Assembly (NCBI RefSeq): GCF_000021805.1
Contig: NC_011726.1
Coordinates: 1,612,001 to 1,676,000 of the forward strand
Length of the DNA: 64,000 nucleotides
From: Rippkaea orientalis PCC 8801
GTDB lineage: Bacteria > Cyanobacteriota > Cyanobacteriia > Cyanobacteriales > Microcystaceae
Direction of reading: 5' to 3'
The position numbers were made by a program, and so were the translations under genes. Under the pieces are notes generated by a model that worked only from the letters and a program-made list of their open reading frames with translations, was not told where the DNA came from and searched no databases. Of this stretch, positions 45,239-54,260 are shown one piece after another. Position 1 is the stretch's first letter, and the number at the start of each line of letters is the position of its first letter.

Positions 45239-46147
45239 CTATTGTTGGTGAGCATTGGTTGAACTCTCTTGAGTTTCAGAAGGGACTAAGACCCCTAACC
45301 CATGGGGAATAACCCGAAAAGTCGCAGGAGTTACCGTAGTAATTTCGCCATCTGTGTTGATAGGATAGGACTTACGGGTATAAATTTCGATCGATTCTCC
45401 TTCGAGGGTACGTACCCAAGAGAGGACTTTCTGTTGTCCTTGGGGAAGTCGCCATAAAAGCGGAAAAATTTGCCACCAATGTTTGATTTCTAAACTATAA
45501 AGATCTAGGCGTTGGTCGTCAATGGTGGCATCTTCGGCCACTGCCATCCCTCCCCCATAAAAGCGTCCATTTCCCACGGCAATTTGAATGGTTTTAACGG
45601 GGATGGATTCTCCATTAACCGAGATTTGTGCCGAAAAAGGGCGGGTTTGACTGATTACCTGTAGGGCGGTAAAAGCATAGGCTAAAACACCCCAACGACG
45701 TTTAGCCCCTTGGGACAATTTGCGGGTAATATCAACACTTAAGCCTAAACTGGCGACATTAAAGAAATATTTCCCGTTTACCCAACCGAGATCAATGTAT
45801 TTCATCTGACCAGTGGCGATCACCTGACAAGCTTGGGGAATGGTTAAGGGAATTTTTAGGGTACGCGCAAGATCGTTAGCCGTTCCCAAGGGTAAAATTC
45901 CTAACGGAAGATTCATCTCCACTAAACTATCAACAACCCAGTTGAGGGTTCCGTCTCCTCCTCCAACAATCACTAAATCCACGGTATTACCCCGTTGGCG
46001 TACCAGTTGGGGTAGCTGTTCGGGGCTTTTGATGGGAACGGTGATCAGTTCAAGTCCTAGGTCATTTAAGATGTCTACCGCTTGGGCAAACTTATGTTGA
46101 CCTTGGCGAGAATGACGGTTGACTAAGAGTAATGCCCGTTTGGTCAT
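45239..46147 (-). CDS. Diacylglycerol/lipid kinase-like (YegS/LCB5)
   Basis: 302 residues. The diacylglycerol-kinase catalytic domain carries the nucleotide-binding VIVGGGDGTLNW (about 59-70) and GTANDLARTL (about 87-96). The C-terminal beta-sandwich is typical of YegS-like proteins. The lipid substrate is unknown. larE is the next gene upstream on the strand, across a G-rich tandem tract. Confidence 0.9.
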   Translation of the reverse strand: MTKRALLLVNRHSRQGQHKFAQAVDILNDLGLELITVPIKSPEQLPQLVRQRGNTVDLVIVGGGDGTLNWVVDSLVEMNLPLGILPLGTANDLARTLKIPLTIPQACQVIATGQMKYIDLGWVNGKYFFNVASLGLSVDITRKLSQGAKRRWGVLAYAFTALQVISQTRPFSAQISVNGESIPVKTIQIAVGNGRFYGGGMAVAEDATIDDQRLDLYSLEIKHWWQIFPLLWRLPQGQQKVLSWVRTLEGESIEIYTRKSYPINTDGEITTVTPATFRVIPHGLGVLVPSETQESSTNAHQQ

Positions 46148-46153
46148 GAGTTG

Positions 46154-46207
46154 GGGTGGAGAGAGGGAGAGGGTGGGAAGAGTGGGGAGGGTGGGGAGGG
46201 TGGGAAG
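46154..46207 (+). repeat. G-rich tandem repeat with G-quadruplex potential
   Basis: At least five runs of three or four G occur within about 50 bases. Three copies of GTGGGGAGG or a near version lie at period 9 from 46182 to 46207. This falls between larE and the lipid kinase; the G-rich strand is the template for those genes. Confidence 0.6.
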
Positions 46208-46221
46208 ATATTGTCAACGTC

Positions 46222-47046
46222 CTAACTCCTAATGGCTAATTCCCTACCCAATACTTGATTTAATTTACCACTGCGATAGCCTTCTAAATCAAGGGTGACA
46301 TAGATAAAGCCATAGGACTGAAATTGTGCTACTAAGTTCGGTAAATCGGTGTTTAGGACAAATTCTTGAATTTGGTCGGGGGGGAGTTCAATTCTGGCGG
46401 TATCGCTTTCTGAGCGAACTCGCAGATTATTATAGCCTAACTTGCGGAGGTAAATCTCTGCTCTGCCTACCCGTTGCAGTTTGCTGATGGTAATTTCTTC
46501 TCCGTAGGGAAAACGGGAACTTAAGCAAGGTTGGGCGGGTTTATCCCACCAAGGCAGTCCTAATTGTTGAGATAATTGCCGTATTTCGGTTTTGGTGAGG
46601 CCGACTTCGGCTAAGGGCGATCGCGCCCCCCGTTCTTTGGCTGCTTGAATGCCTGGCCGATAGTCCTGTAGGTCATCGGCGTTGACTCCATCGACAATGT
46701 AAGCATATCCTCTTTTGATCGCTAGGGGTTTGAGGGTGTCGTGGAGTTCGCTTTTACAGAAATAGCAACGGTTGACGGGGTTGCTAGTGTAATTGGGGTT
46801 GTCCATTTCATGGGTTTCAATTAATTCGTGTTTAATGCCTATGGTAGCGGCTTGAATTTTGGCTTCTTCTAATTCTTCGGGTAATAAAGAGGGAGAAACG
46901 GCGGTGATGGCTAAAGCGCGATCGCCTAAAACATCGTAGGCAATTTTGGCAACTAAGGTACTATCTATACCGCCTGAATAGGCAATTAATGCCTGTTCCA
47001 TTTGACTAAATAGGGTTTTTACTTGGTTTAATTTTTGGTCAATCAT
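46222..47046 (-). CDS. larE: ATP-dependent sacrificial sulfur transferase LarE
   Basis: 274 residues with a PP-loop (SGGIDS, 24-29) that adenylates the pyridinium precursor of the nickel-pincer cofactor. C174 in PAQPCLSSRFPYG aligns with the sacrificial cysteine of LarE. No larB or larC is nearby, so either the cofactor genes are scattered or this enzyme serves another thiolation. Confidence 0.93.
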   Translation of the reverse strand: MIDQKLNQVKTLFSQMEQALIAYSGGIDSTLVAKIAYDVLGDRALAITAVSPSLLPEELEEAKIQAATIGIKHELIETHEMDNPNYTSNPVNRCYFCKSELHDTLKPLAIKRGYAYIVDGVNADDLQDYRPGIQAAKERGARSPLAEVGLTKTEIRQLSQQLGLPWWDKPAQPCLSSRFPYGEEITISKLQRVGRAEIYLRKLGYNNLRVRSESDTARIELPPDQIQEFVLNTDLPNLVAQFQSYGFIYVTLDLEGYRSGKLNQVLGRELAIRS

Positions 47047-47260
47047 CTGTTAATTTACTTTCCTAATCATTGACAAGTATTTATTCAAAATTTAACGATA
47101 TACTCTCAACCTCTTCGATCTATTTTAAGGGATTGTGTGTTTAAATGGGGTAGGGTCGCAAGACCTAAATATTTAGAGCGAAATCATCAAAGTTAAATGA
47201 ATGGGTGTTTTGAGAGCTAGTATTAGTGGCTAAGTTATCGCTAACAATGTTTGTGGCACA

Positions 47261-47781
47261 ATGAAAACTGATACGATATTTTATCGCCTTTTTCAATTTT
47301 TTCTTGATTTTTTCTTTGAATTAATCAAAGAATCTTCTAGTCAAGCGCGAAACTATAGGTTTTCCTCGGTGGAGGTTAAACAATTATCTTTTCGTCTTGA
47401 TGGAGTATTTCTTCCTAGTAACGAAAATACTGAGCAACCTATCTATTTTACTGAGGTTCAATTCCAAGCATATCCTCGGTTTTATGCTCGTTTTTTTGCA
47501 GAAATTTTTCTCTATTTAAGTCAAACAGACCTCATGCTAGACTGGAAAGGAGTGATTCTGTATTCGAGTCGTCGGGTTGAACCCAAAAATACCAAGAAGC
47601 AATGTTTAGCTTAAGTGATTTAAAACAAACTAAAGTCTATCAAGAGGCATTAGCTGAGGGAAAACTTGAAGGGAAACTTGAAGCAGTTCCTTTTATGATA
47701 CAACTTGGAGCCACGGTTGAACAAATAGCACAAACTTTAAATTTACCCGTAGAAAAAGTCCGAGAAATGGCTCAAAAATAA
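47261..47781 (+). pseudogene. DUF2887 (Rpn/PD-(D/E)XK-like) gene broken by an internal deletion
   Basis: The first frame (47261-47614) gives 117 residues with the nuclease-like core RLDGVFLP, then YFTEVQFQAYPRFYARFFAE, and stops. A second frame (47602-47781) encodes MFSLSDLKQTKVYQEALAEG, then a repeated EGKLEGKLE, ending LPVEKVREMAQK, the typical C-terminus of the same family. Intact members run to about 230-300 residues with about 100 more between these parts. The join near 47597-47602 looks like an internal deletion that also shifted the frame. Confidence 0.75.
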
Positions 47782-47801
47782 AAAATATACGTCATTACGG
47801 T

Positions 47802-49130
47802 TCATTGATTATCAATGGGTTTAATAGGAATATGCAGCGTGAAACAACTGCCTTTTCCCATTTCTGAGGTTAAGGTTAAATCTCCTCCGTGCAGTTGAGC
47901 TAATTTTCGAGATAATGTTAATCCTAACCCCGTTCCTTTATGTTTACGACTGAGATGACTTTGAATCTGTTGAAAAGGTTCAAATAGTTTCTTTTGATCG
48001 TCTTGTTTAATTCCAATTCCTGTATCAATGATACAAAAAGTTAGCATTTCTCGATCGCTTTTTACTGCTAGGGTGACTGAGCCTTTTTCAGTGAATTTGA
48101 TGGCATTAGACAATAAATTCAGCAAAATTTGCTTAATACGACGCTGATCAACAGTACAAAAATCTACATTTTCCCCGATTTCTATTATCAAGTTTATTCC
48201 CTGTTCTTTGGCCTTAGAATCCACAATAGAAATAGCTGATAAACAAATATCCTCTACCGCGATGGTTTCTAAAAAGATTTCTTCTCGTTCAGCTTCAATT
48301 TTAGAGAGATCTAGGAAATCATTGACTAAGGCTAAAAGATGTTCTCCGGAAACAGCAATGCCATTAATATACTGTTTTTGTTTCTCATTTAAGGGTCCAT
48401 AGAGTTCTTCGCGTAACATCTTAGCAAATCCCAAAATTCCGGTTAAGGGAGTTCGCAATTCATGGTTTATGTGGGAAAGATAATCACTTTTATTTTGAGA
48501 CGTTTTGTGTAATCGTTGGTTTTCTGATTCTAGATCTTTGAGACGTTCTTCTAATTGGATTTGATGAATGGTGATCGCAATTTGATTAACAATCATTTCT
48601 AAAGTGTTAATTTCCGGTGAGCTTAAACTCCTCAAAGAATCTTTAACATAGATAATTAAATGTCCAAAGAATTGTTGCTTAACGAATATAGGAATACTGA
48701 TGATAGAACAAGGTAAAAACGATTCTATGAGTTGTTGAGTTGATAGTGAGAGATTGGTTAGGTCATTGATAACCCCCTGAAGATAACAAACTTGATATAT
48801 TTGGTCTTGAGGCGGAAAACTCAGTAAATTTGCTCTTTGCTGACTGATGAGTGTTTCGATCAATTCAAGCACTTTGGGTTCATTATTTGACCAATAGTGA
48901 TAAATTTCATCCCTTGATTCGTGGACTCGGATTAAGATAACACTATCCCCTTGGAAACTGACACCAACAATTGACAGAATTTGAGTAACAATTTGGTGTA
49001 AATCAAGGGAAGAATTTAATAAATAGTTGATTTTTTGTATGATTTCCTGTTGCCAGCGATCATAGTCAACCAGATCACATTCTGTCTCTTGATTCAAGGT
49101 GCGTGTATCTTGATTGGCTAAAATCTGCAC
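47802..49130 (-). CDS. GAF-domain sensor histidine kinase
   Basis: 442 residues, soluble. A GAF-like sensory domain occupies about 35-190. A short coiled coil (about 192-212) leads to the HisKA domain, with H223 in INHELRTPLTGI. The ATPase domain has NLLSNAIKFTEKG, DTGIGIKQDD and GTGLGLTLS. GTG is the only credible start. There is no receiver domain and no adjacent regulator, so its partner is elsewhere. Confidence 0.9.
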   Translation of the reverse strand: MQILANQDTRTLNQETECDLVDYDRWQQEIIQKINYLLNSSLDLHQIVTQILSIVGVSFQGDSVILIRVHESRDEIYHYWSNNEPKVLELIETLISQQRANLLSFPPQDQIYQVCYLQGVINDLTNLSLSTQQLIESFLPCSIISIPIFVKQQFFGHLIIYVKDSLRSLSSPEINTLEMIVNQIAITIHQIQLEERLKDLESENQRLHKTSQNKSDYLSHINHELRTPLTGILGFAKMLREELYGPLNEKQKQYINGIAVSGEHLLALVNDFLDLSKIEAEREEIFLETIAVEDICLSAISIVDSKAKEQGINLIIEIGENVDFCTVDQRRIKQILLNLLSNAIKFTEKGSVTLAVKSDREMLTFCIIDTGIGIKQDDQKKLFEPFQQIQSHLSRKHKGTGLGLTLSRKLAQLHGGDLTLTSEMGKGSCFTLHIPIKPIDNQ

Positions 49131-49215
49131 GGGTGTTTAGGTCCTAATTGATCCATATTATGTCTATAATAGCAATTTTAGCGACTTAAGAGGATAAATA
49201 AACCGCTTAATCTCT

Positions 49216-49989
49216 TTAAAACTGCCGACGAGAAAAGATTAAACTGGCAAGGGCTAAAAGTAAGGCACTATAAACCAGGCCATACAAAGCATTGTTTAAT
49301 AGTTCTTGTCCACTAGGAAGCAAGCCATAAACAGCCGTATTTTTGAGGTTGAAACGCTCTAGATCGGGTAAAATTAGGTACATACCCTGAGTAATCGCTT
49401 CAATATTAGGATTTTTACTAATTTTTCCCAATTCTAGTAAATCGCTACTGACTTTTCCCATTAAGTACACTCCAAAACTCAATAGGGTGGCCAAAATGGA
49501 ACTGGTAAAAACGCCAAACACGATAGCTATGGCAGTTAATAAGACTAATTCTAAGAATAAATATAGCTGAGCAACTAATAGACTAATGGCAGAAAATTCA
49601 ATTTTAGACCAACTAATTGCTGCGAAGTAAATGACAGTCATAATAGCAATCATGACGGCTAAAACCCCTGACAGTCCTAGATGTTTGCCGATAATTAATT
49701 CAGCGCGACTGATGGGTTTCGGAATTAAGACGAGAACGGTTCGTTTTTCGATTTCTTTATTAATTAACCCGGTTCCGACGAAAATCGCTACAATCGCTCC
49801 TAGTAGGGAAATAGTCGCTAATCCTAAATCTAGGGTAATTTTTCCTTCTGCACCGACGGATATTTCAGGGAGTAACCGTAAAGCAAGGACTAAAACGATC
49901 CCAAAAAAGACGATAACATACAGAATGCGATCGCGGATCACTTCTCGGAACCCATTGGCAGCAATAACCCAGATTCTTGCTAAATTCAT
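49216..49989 (-). CDS. ABC-2-type transporter permease
   Basis: 257 residues with about six hydrophobic helices. The N-terminus (VIAANGFREVIRDRILYVI) and the IEKRTVLVLIPKPISRAELIIGK region are typical of ABC-2 permeases of the NosY/GldF sort. There is no ATPase gene next to it. A possible role in polysaccharide or metal transport cannot be decided. Confidence 0.85.
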   Translation of the reverse strand: MNLARIWVIAANGFREVIRDRILYVIVFFGIVLVLALRLLPEISVGAEGKITLDLGLATISLLGAIVAIFVGTGLINKEIEKRTVLVLIPKPISRAELIIGKHLGLSGVLAVMIAIMTVIYFAAISWSKIEFSAISLLVAQLYLFLELVLLTAIAIVFGVFTSSILATLLSFGVYLMGKVSSDLLELGKISKNPNIEAITQGMYLILPDLERFNLKNTAVYGLLPSGQELLNNALYGLVYSALLLALASLIFSRRQF

Positions 49990-50289
49990 TTTATTTGCAG
50001 GTCAGATCTATAATCTTCTTGATCCTTATTGTTCCCAATTTTATCTCAAAAGTTAACCCAAAAGAACCCCTTACCCACTCTTGACTCCTACTCATTGGTA
50101 GCAGACATGATTGTAATTTAACTTTTTTGATAATGGCAATCGCCTGTGTTTAACACAGGCGATTGCTTCTTGACTTGTTTTTAGTGATCGCTGAAAGCGC
50201 GCCTTTGGCGACCGCAGTCAGTGCAATATCTAGCAAAGGTTTCAGCTTAAGTTGACACCAATGCTCAAAAACCTACTACCGACTATTAA
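49990..50289. other. Gap downstream of rpsN holding a strong inverted repeat
   Basis: 300 bases. The only notable structure is the hairpin listed at 50136-50166; the remainder is unremarkable. Confidence 0.5.
50136..50166. repeat. 15-base-pair perfect inverted repeat after rpsN
   Basis: GCAATCGCCTGTGTT and AACACAGGCGATTGC are perfect complements around a single T. It lies about 125 bases past the rpsN stop and could serve as a transcript-end hairpin, although the T-rich flank is on the opposite (plus) side. Confidence 0.6.
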
Positions 50290-50592
50290 CTACCAACTAG
50301 ACTTAACCACACCTGGTAGTAACCCCTCATGAGCCCATTCGCGTAGGACGTTACGCGATAGTCCAAAGTCTCTATAATATCCTCTAGGTCTTCCTGTCGC
50401 CCAACAACGGTTCCGACGACGGTTCGGGGAACTATTGCGAGGGAGTTGTTGCAATTGACGATGGATTTCGATTTTTTCTTCGTAGTCTTCAGCCTGGTGA
50501 AATGCTTCCTTTAAAGCTTCTCGTTTAGCGGCATACTTCTCCACCAGACGAGCGCGCTTTTTCTCGCGCTCAATCATCGATTTTTTAGCCAT
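50290..50592 (-). CDS. rpsN: 30S ribosomal protein S14
   Basis: 100 residues of the long, zinc-free S14 class, beginning [20 protein letters not shown] and ending [11 protein letters not shown]. The conserved [20 protein letters not shown] is present. As often in cyanobacteria, it stands apart from the main ribosomal operon. Confidence 0.97.
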   Translation of the reverse strand: MAKKSMIEREKKRARLVEKYAAKREALKEAFHQAEDYEEKIEIHRQLQQLPRNSSPNRRRNRCWATGRPRGYYRDFGLSRNVLREWAHEGLLPGVVKSSW

Positions 50593-50713
50593 AACATTAT
50601 CGTTTAGGATTTCTCAATTTTTAGACACCATCTTTCATCTTATCGCATTATTTTGATTTTGTGTAATGTGCCACGGGGAACCTTGAATTTCTCATTGCTC
50701 CCCGTTGCCTTAA

Positions 50714-52090
50714 TTATTGATTCATTCTTTCCCACTGAGGGTTCTCATCCATCACGGCCTCGCGTAAATTCTCCCAACGCAGGCCAACGGGTTTGGGGGT
50801 AGCAGGAAGGGAAATAGACGCAGCATTACTCTTTAAGACACCAACGGCTCGTTTATACTGGGGATCAGCATTAGTTCCGAGTAATTCGGGGTCGTTCTTC
50901 AATTGTAGCTGCTGTTCCATGCTCAAATCCAAATAAATATCAGGATTGATGCCTTTATGGTTGATATCCGTACCACTGGGGGGATAATAACGAGCGATGG
51001 TCACTGCTAACCCAGACCCATCGGATAGGGAATGTACCGACTGAACCGTTCCTTTGCCATAGGTCGTCGTTCCCACCACTGTAGCGCGTTTGTTCTCTTT
51101 GAGGGCTCCAGCAAGAATTTCACTAGCACTAGCTGACCCTTGATCTACTAGAATAACTAGCGGTAAATCCGTTAAGGCTGTTCCATTAGCAGAGAAATGG
51201 CGATCGCCTCCACGACGATCCACCGTCATAACAATTTCTCCCTTTTTAAGCCATAAACGAGCAATATCGACACTTGCAAACAGCAAACCCCCTGGATTAC
51301 CCCGTAGGTCTAAAACATAGCCTGATACCTGTTTTTTCCCTAAATCGTTGATCGCTTGGGTCATTTGTTCGGCGGCATGGGAGCTAAACTCGTCCAATTT
51401 AATATAACCGATCCGCACTTTATCTTCTTCCTTGAGGGTATAGGTCACGGAAGCAATTTCGATCTCAGCACGGGTAACATCAACTTGGAAGACCCCCTTG
51501 TCTTTGCGAGATAGCTGTAAGCTGACCTGCGTTCCTATTTCCCCTTCAAGTTCCTGTTTGGCTTGTTCTAAGGTCATTAAGGCCGTCGGTTTGTCATTAA
51601 TGCGAATAACGCGATCGCCTCTTTTGATCCCTGCGCTGGCGGCCGGAGAATTTTTCACCGTGTCTACGACGAATAATTGACTGGTGCGCTTATCTAGTAT
51701 CAATCTTACCCCAATTCCCGACAATTCCCCGGAGGTTTGACTGGTCAGGGTAGCAAAGTCATCGGGAGCTAAAAAACGGGTATAAGGATCTCCTAGGTCT
51801 TTTAAAGCTTTATTGATGGCTTTGTAGGCTTGTTTATTGCTACTATACTCTTGTCCGAGCAATTCTTGACGTTTTTCTAGCCAATCCACTCGGTTAAATT
51901 TGCGATCAACAAACTCATTATTTACAATTTGCCACATTTCGTCAATAATGGCTTTGGGGTTATCTTCTAAGACTTCAGGTTCAGGAGAACTTAATGCTGG
52001 TGTCATTAAACTATTGAGGGTAATAGCTGCGATCGCACCTCCCCCGATTAACAATTGATTTAACCAAACAGATTTTATAGGGTGATTCAT
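50714..52090 (-). CDS. Carboxy-terminal processing protease (CtpA/B/C family, S41)
   Basis: 458 residues, exported. An N-terminal hydrophobic segment (about 10-27) is followed by the N-domain (SPEPEVLEDNPKAIIDEMW), a PDZ domain (about 100-185; PAASAGIKRGDRVIRIN) and the S41 core. The Ser-Lys dyad sits 25 residues apart (GSASASEILAG and YGKGTVQ). Substrate could be D1 precursor or other lumenal proteins; which paralogue it is cannot be read here. ATG at 52090 chosen over a TTG at 52135. Confidence 0.93.
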   Translation of the reverse strand: MNHPIKSVWLNQLLIGGGAIAAITLNSLMTPALSSPEPEVLEDNPKAIIDEMWQIVNNEFVDRKFNRVDWLEKRQELLGQEYSSNKQAYKAINKALKDLGDPYTRFLAPDDFATLTSQTSGELSGIGVRLILDKRTSQLFVVDTVKNSPAASAGIKRGDRVIRINDKPTALMTLEQAKQELEGEIGTQVSLQLSRKDKGVFQVDVTRAEIEIASVTYTLKEEDKVRIGYIKLDEFSSHAAEQMTQAINDLGKKQVSGYVLDLRGNPGGLLFASVDIARLWLKKGEIVMTVDRRGGDRHFSANGTALTDLPLVILVDQGSASASEILAGALKENKRATVVGTTTYGKGTVQSVHSLSDGSGLAVTIARYYPPSGTDINHKGINPDIYLDLSMEQQLQLKNDPELLGTNADPQYKRAVGVLKSNAASISLPATPKPVGLRWENLREAVMDENPQWERMNQ

Positions 52091-52272
52091 AGAGTTTAAC
52101 GCCGAAGTAATAACGAGATGATGGGGTTGAGTCAAAAGATAGCTTGAAAGTTTGGGGGACTAAGATAAAAGATTCTTCATGTTTACTGTGATACCAAATC
52201 CCTCTCTAAAAATCCAGTGATTTTGTTGATCCTGTTGCCTCTCCCTGTAGATTAAATTTAGGGTAACGGTAT

Positions 52273-52737
52273 TTACTTTACTTGAGACTTGAAAAAATCT
52301 AGTAAAATTGAACGGTGTACTAAGCCAAGGGGACGTACTTGATCTATTTTAGCGGAGTAGCATTGCCCCTGTTGGATGGACTCGACAGAAACTAAGGCTA
52401 AGTCCATCCCTTCTTGTAGATTTAACGCTTCTAAGGGAACCGTCAAGGAAGCATAGTAAAAGTAGCGGATAATAGTGGGTTCTTCTTGAACGCGAAATAA
52501 AGTCGGGTTAGGGGGGATATAATTAATTTCTTCCATTAACTCCCGTTTTAATCCCTCTTCTGGGGTTTCTCCCTCTTCCAAATGACCTCCAAACAGTCCC
52601 CAATGGCCAGGATAGAGAATAGTCGGAAGATCATCGCGCAATTGCATTAAAAACCCGCCTTTTTGCTCTAAAATCGCCAAAGCTACTTGAGGGGGAGTAT
52701 TATTTGGTGTTGCTTTTGTGGGGGAGAAGGAGCTCAT
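52273..52737 (-). CDS. Nudix hydrolase
   Basis: 154 residues with a good Nudix box, GHLEEGETPEEGLKRELMEE, at about residues 51-70. The N-terminal PQVALAILEQKGGFLMQLRD is typical. The substrate is unknown. Its start overlaps the end of the lipoprotein gene by 38 bases in a different frame. Confidence 0.9.
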   Translation of the reverse strand: MSSFSPTKATPNNTPPQVALAILEQKGGFLMQLRDDLPTILYPGHWGLFGGHLEEGETPEEGLKRELMEEINYIPPNPTLFRVQEEPTIIRYFYYASLTVPLEALNLQEGMDLALVSVESIQQGQCYSAKIDQVRPLGLVHRSILLDFFKSQVK

Positions 52738-53224
52738 TGAGATTCAGTTCGGGTTTGGGTTTAGGTTGAGGGTTAGGGTTAGATTGGGGTTCCGTTGGGG
52801 GAGAAGAGACGGGTTGAGCTTGTGGGGGGGGATTTTGAGCTTGATTGGTGAGTTGTTCGACTTCTAGGATATATAATTCTCCTACCTCCTGACCCCCCAC
52901 GGGAATGGATTGGTATTCAACTTGTCCTTTGATCATGATGCGATCGCCCGATCGAGGGAGAGCTCCATTGGTCAGAACCCAAACTGTCCCCGTTTCGTCT
53001 CGCAGTTGATAGGAACCATTGTCCATAAAAGGAGCGCGATCAACAACTGTTCCTTCAACATAAATCGTCTCAGCGTTGGGTTCTTTGTGGTTAACCAGTT
53101 CCCGAATGGGAGTAACGGGAGTTTGTGCTAACCCTAAATAGTTGACGGGGGTACAACCGATGACCCCTCCGAGTAGGAGAGGCAACATTCCTCCCTGCCA
53201 AATCCTAATGTTTAAAACTTTCAT
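52700..53224 (-). CDS. OB-fold lipoprotein
   Basis: 174 residues from the ATG that gives a lipoprotein signal (LPLLLGGVIGC, Cys at about 24). A single OB-like domain (about 50-125; IYVEGTVVDRAPFMDNGSYQLRDETGTVWV) precedes a Pro/Gln-rich tail of about 45 residues. It is probably anchored in a membrane facing the periplasm. Ligand unknown. A longer TTG/ATG start at 53302 would lose the lipobox context. Confidence 0.75.
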   Translation of the reverse strand: MKVLNIRIWQGGMLPLLLGGVIGCTPVNYLGLAQTPVTPIRELVNHKEPNAETIYVEGTVVDRAPFMDNGSYQLRDETGTVWVLTNGALPRSGDRIMIKGQVEYQSIPVGGQEVGELYILEVEQLTNQAQNPPPQAQPVSSPPTEPQSNPNPQPKPKPELNLNELLLPHKSNTK

Positions 53225-53314
53225 GACGAGGGTAAGTAGTTTAATCCTATAAGATATCTTAACTAATAGGACACGCGAAAATCTGTCTAGTTCCACATTC
53301 ATCTACCATCCTCA

Positions 53315-54193
53315 ATGTCTTCTGATACTGCTGCTCTGTTAAATGGTAAAGCTTTAGCCAAAAAAATTCAGCTTGAACTCCAAACTTGGATTCAAGAATT
53401 ACACCCTAAAATCGGTCGTCCTCCAGGGTTGGCGGTTTTGATGGTGGGGGATGATCCCGCAAGTGCCGTCTATGTTCGCAATAAAGAGCAAGCGTGCGCT
53501 AAGGTAGGAATAGAGTCTTTTGGGAATCATTTTCCCGCAGACACCTCTCAAGAAGCCTTAGAAGCGGTTATTGAGCAATTAAACCAAGATCCCCGTGTGG
53601 ATGGGATTTTAGTCCAATTACCCTTACCTCCCCATTTAGATGCAGTAGCGTTATTACACAAAATTGACCCTAATAAGGACGCAGATGGACTGCATCCGAC
53701 GAATTTGGGTCGTTTAGTTCGGGGAGAGTCGGGATTACGCAGTTGTACTCCTGCGGGGGTCATGCGTCTGTTGGAAGAGTATCAAATTAAGGTAGCAGGA
53801 AAGCAAGCGGTAGTCGTTGGGCGTAGTATCCTAGTGGGTAAACCCTTGGCGTTGATGCTCCTCGAAGAAAACGCTACTATAACGATCGCCCATTCTCGCA
53901 CGCAGGATTTAGCGAGTATCACCCGTCAGGCCGATATTTTAGTCGCAGCCATTGGAAAACCGGAGTTTATCACAGCAGAGATGGTTAAACCAGGAGCTAT
54001 TGTCGTTGATGTCGGTATTAATCGCATTATTCGACCCGATGGTACGGCTCAATTGGTGGGGGATGTGGATTTTAATGGGGTTGCAGGGGTTGCTCAATAT
54101 ATTACTCCGGTTCCTGGGGGTATCGGTCCGATGACGGTCGCTATGTTATTAAGGAATACGGTTTTGAGTTATCAGGGAATACATAATACATAA
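53315..54193 (+). CDS. folD: Methylenetetrahydrofolate dehydrogenase / cyclohydrolase
   Basis: Bifunctional one-carbon enzyme of 292 residues. Active-site [14 protein letters not shown] (Tyr and Lys), [13 protein letters not shown], and the NADP-binding [16 protein letters not shown] are all present. The C-terminal [16 protein letters not shown] is a family signature. The gene opens 90 bases divergently from the lipoprotein gene. Confidence 0.97.
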
Positions 54194-54228
54194 CTCAATT
54201 TTTTCTTGATCTGAATGTCGCCAGAAAA

Positions 54229-54251
54229 CCCCATCTGTCTATACGGTGGGG
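54229..54251. terminator. Weak bidirectional hairpin between folD and GT61
   Basis: CCCCATC and GGTGGGG pair (one wobble) around nine bases in the convergent gap. T-rich sequence lies before rather than after it on the plus strand, so this is a weak candidate. Confidence 0.3.
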
Positions 54252-54260
54252 AGTGTCAAT

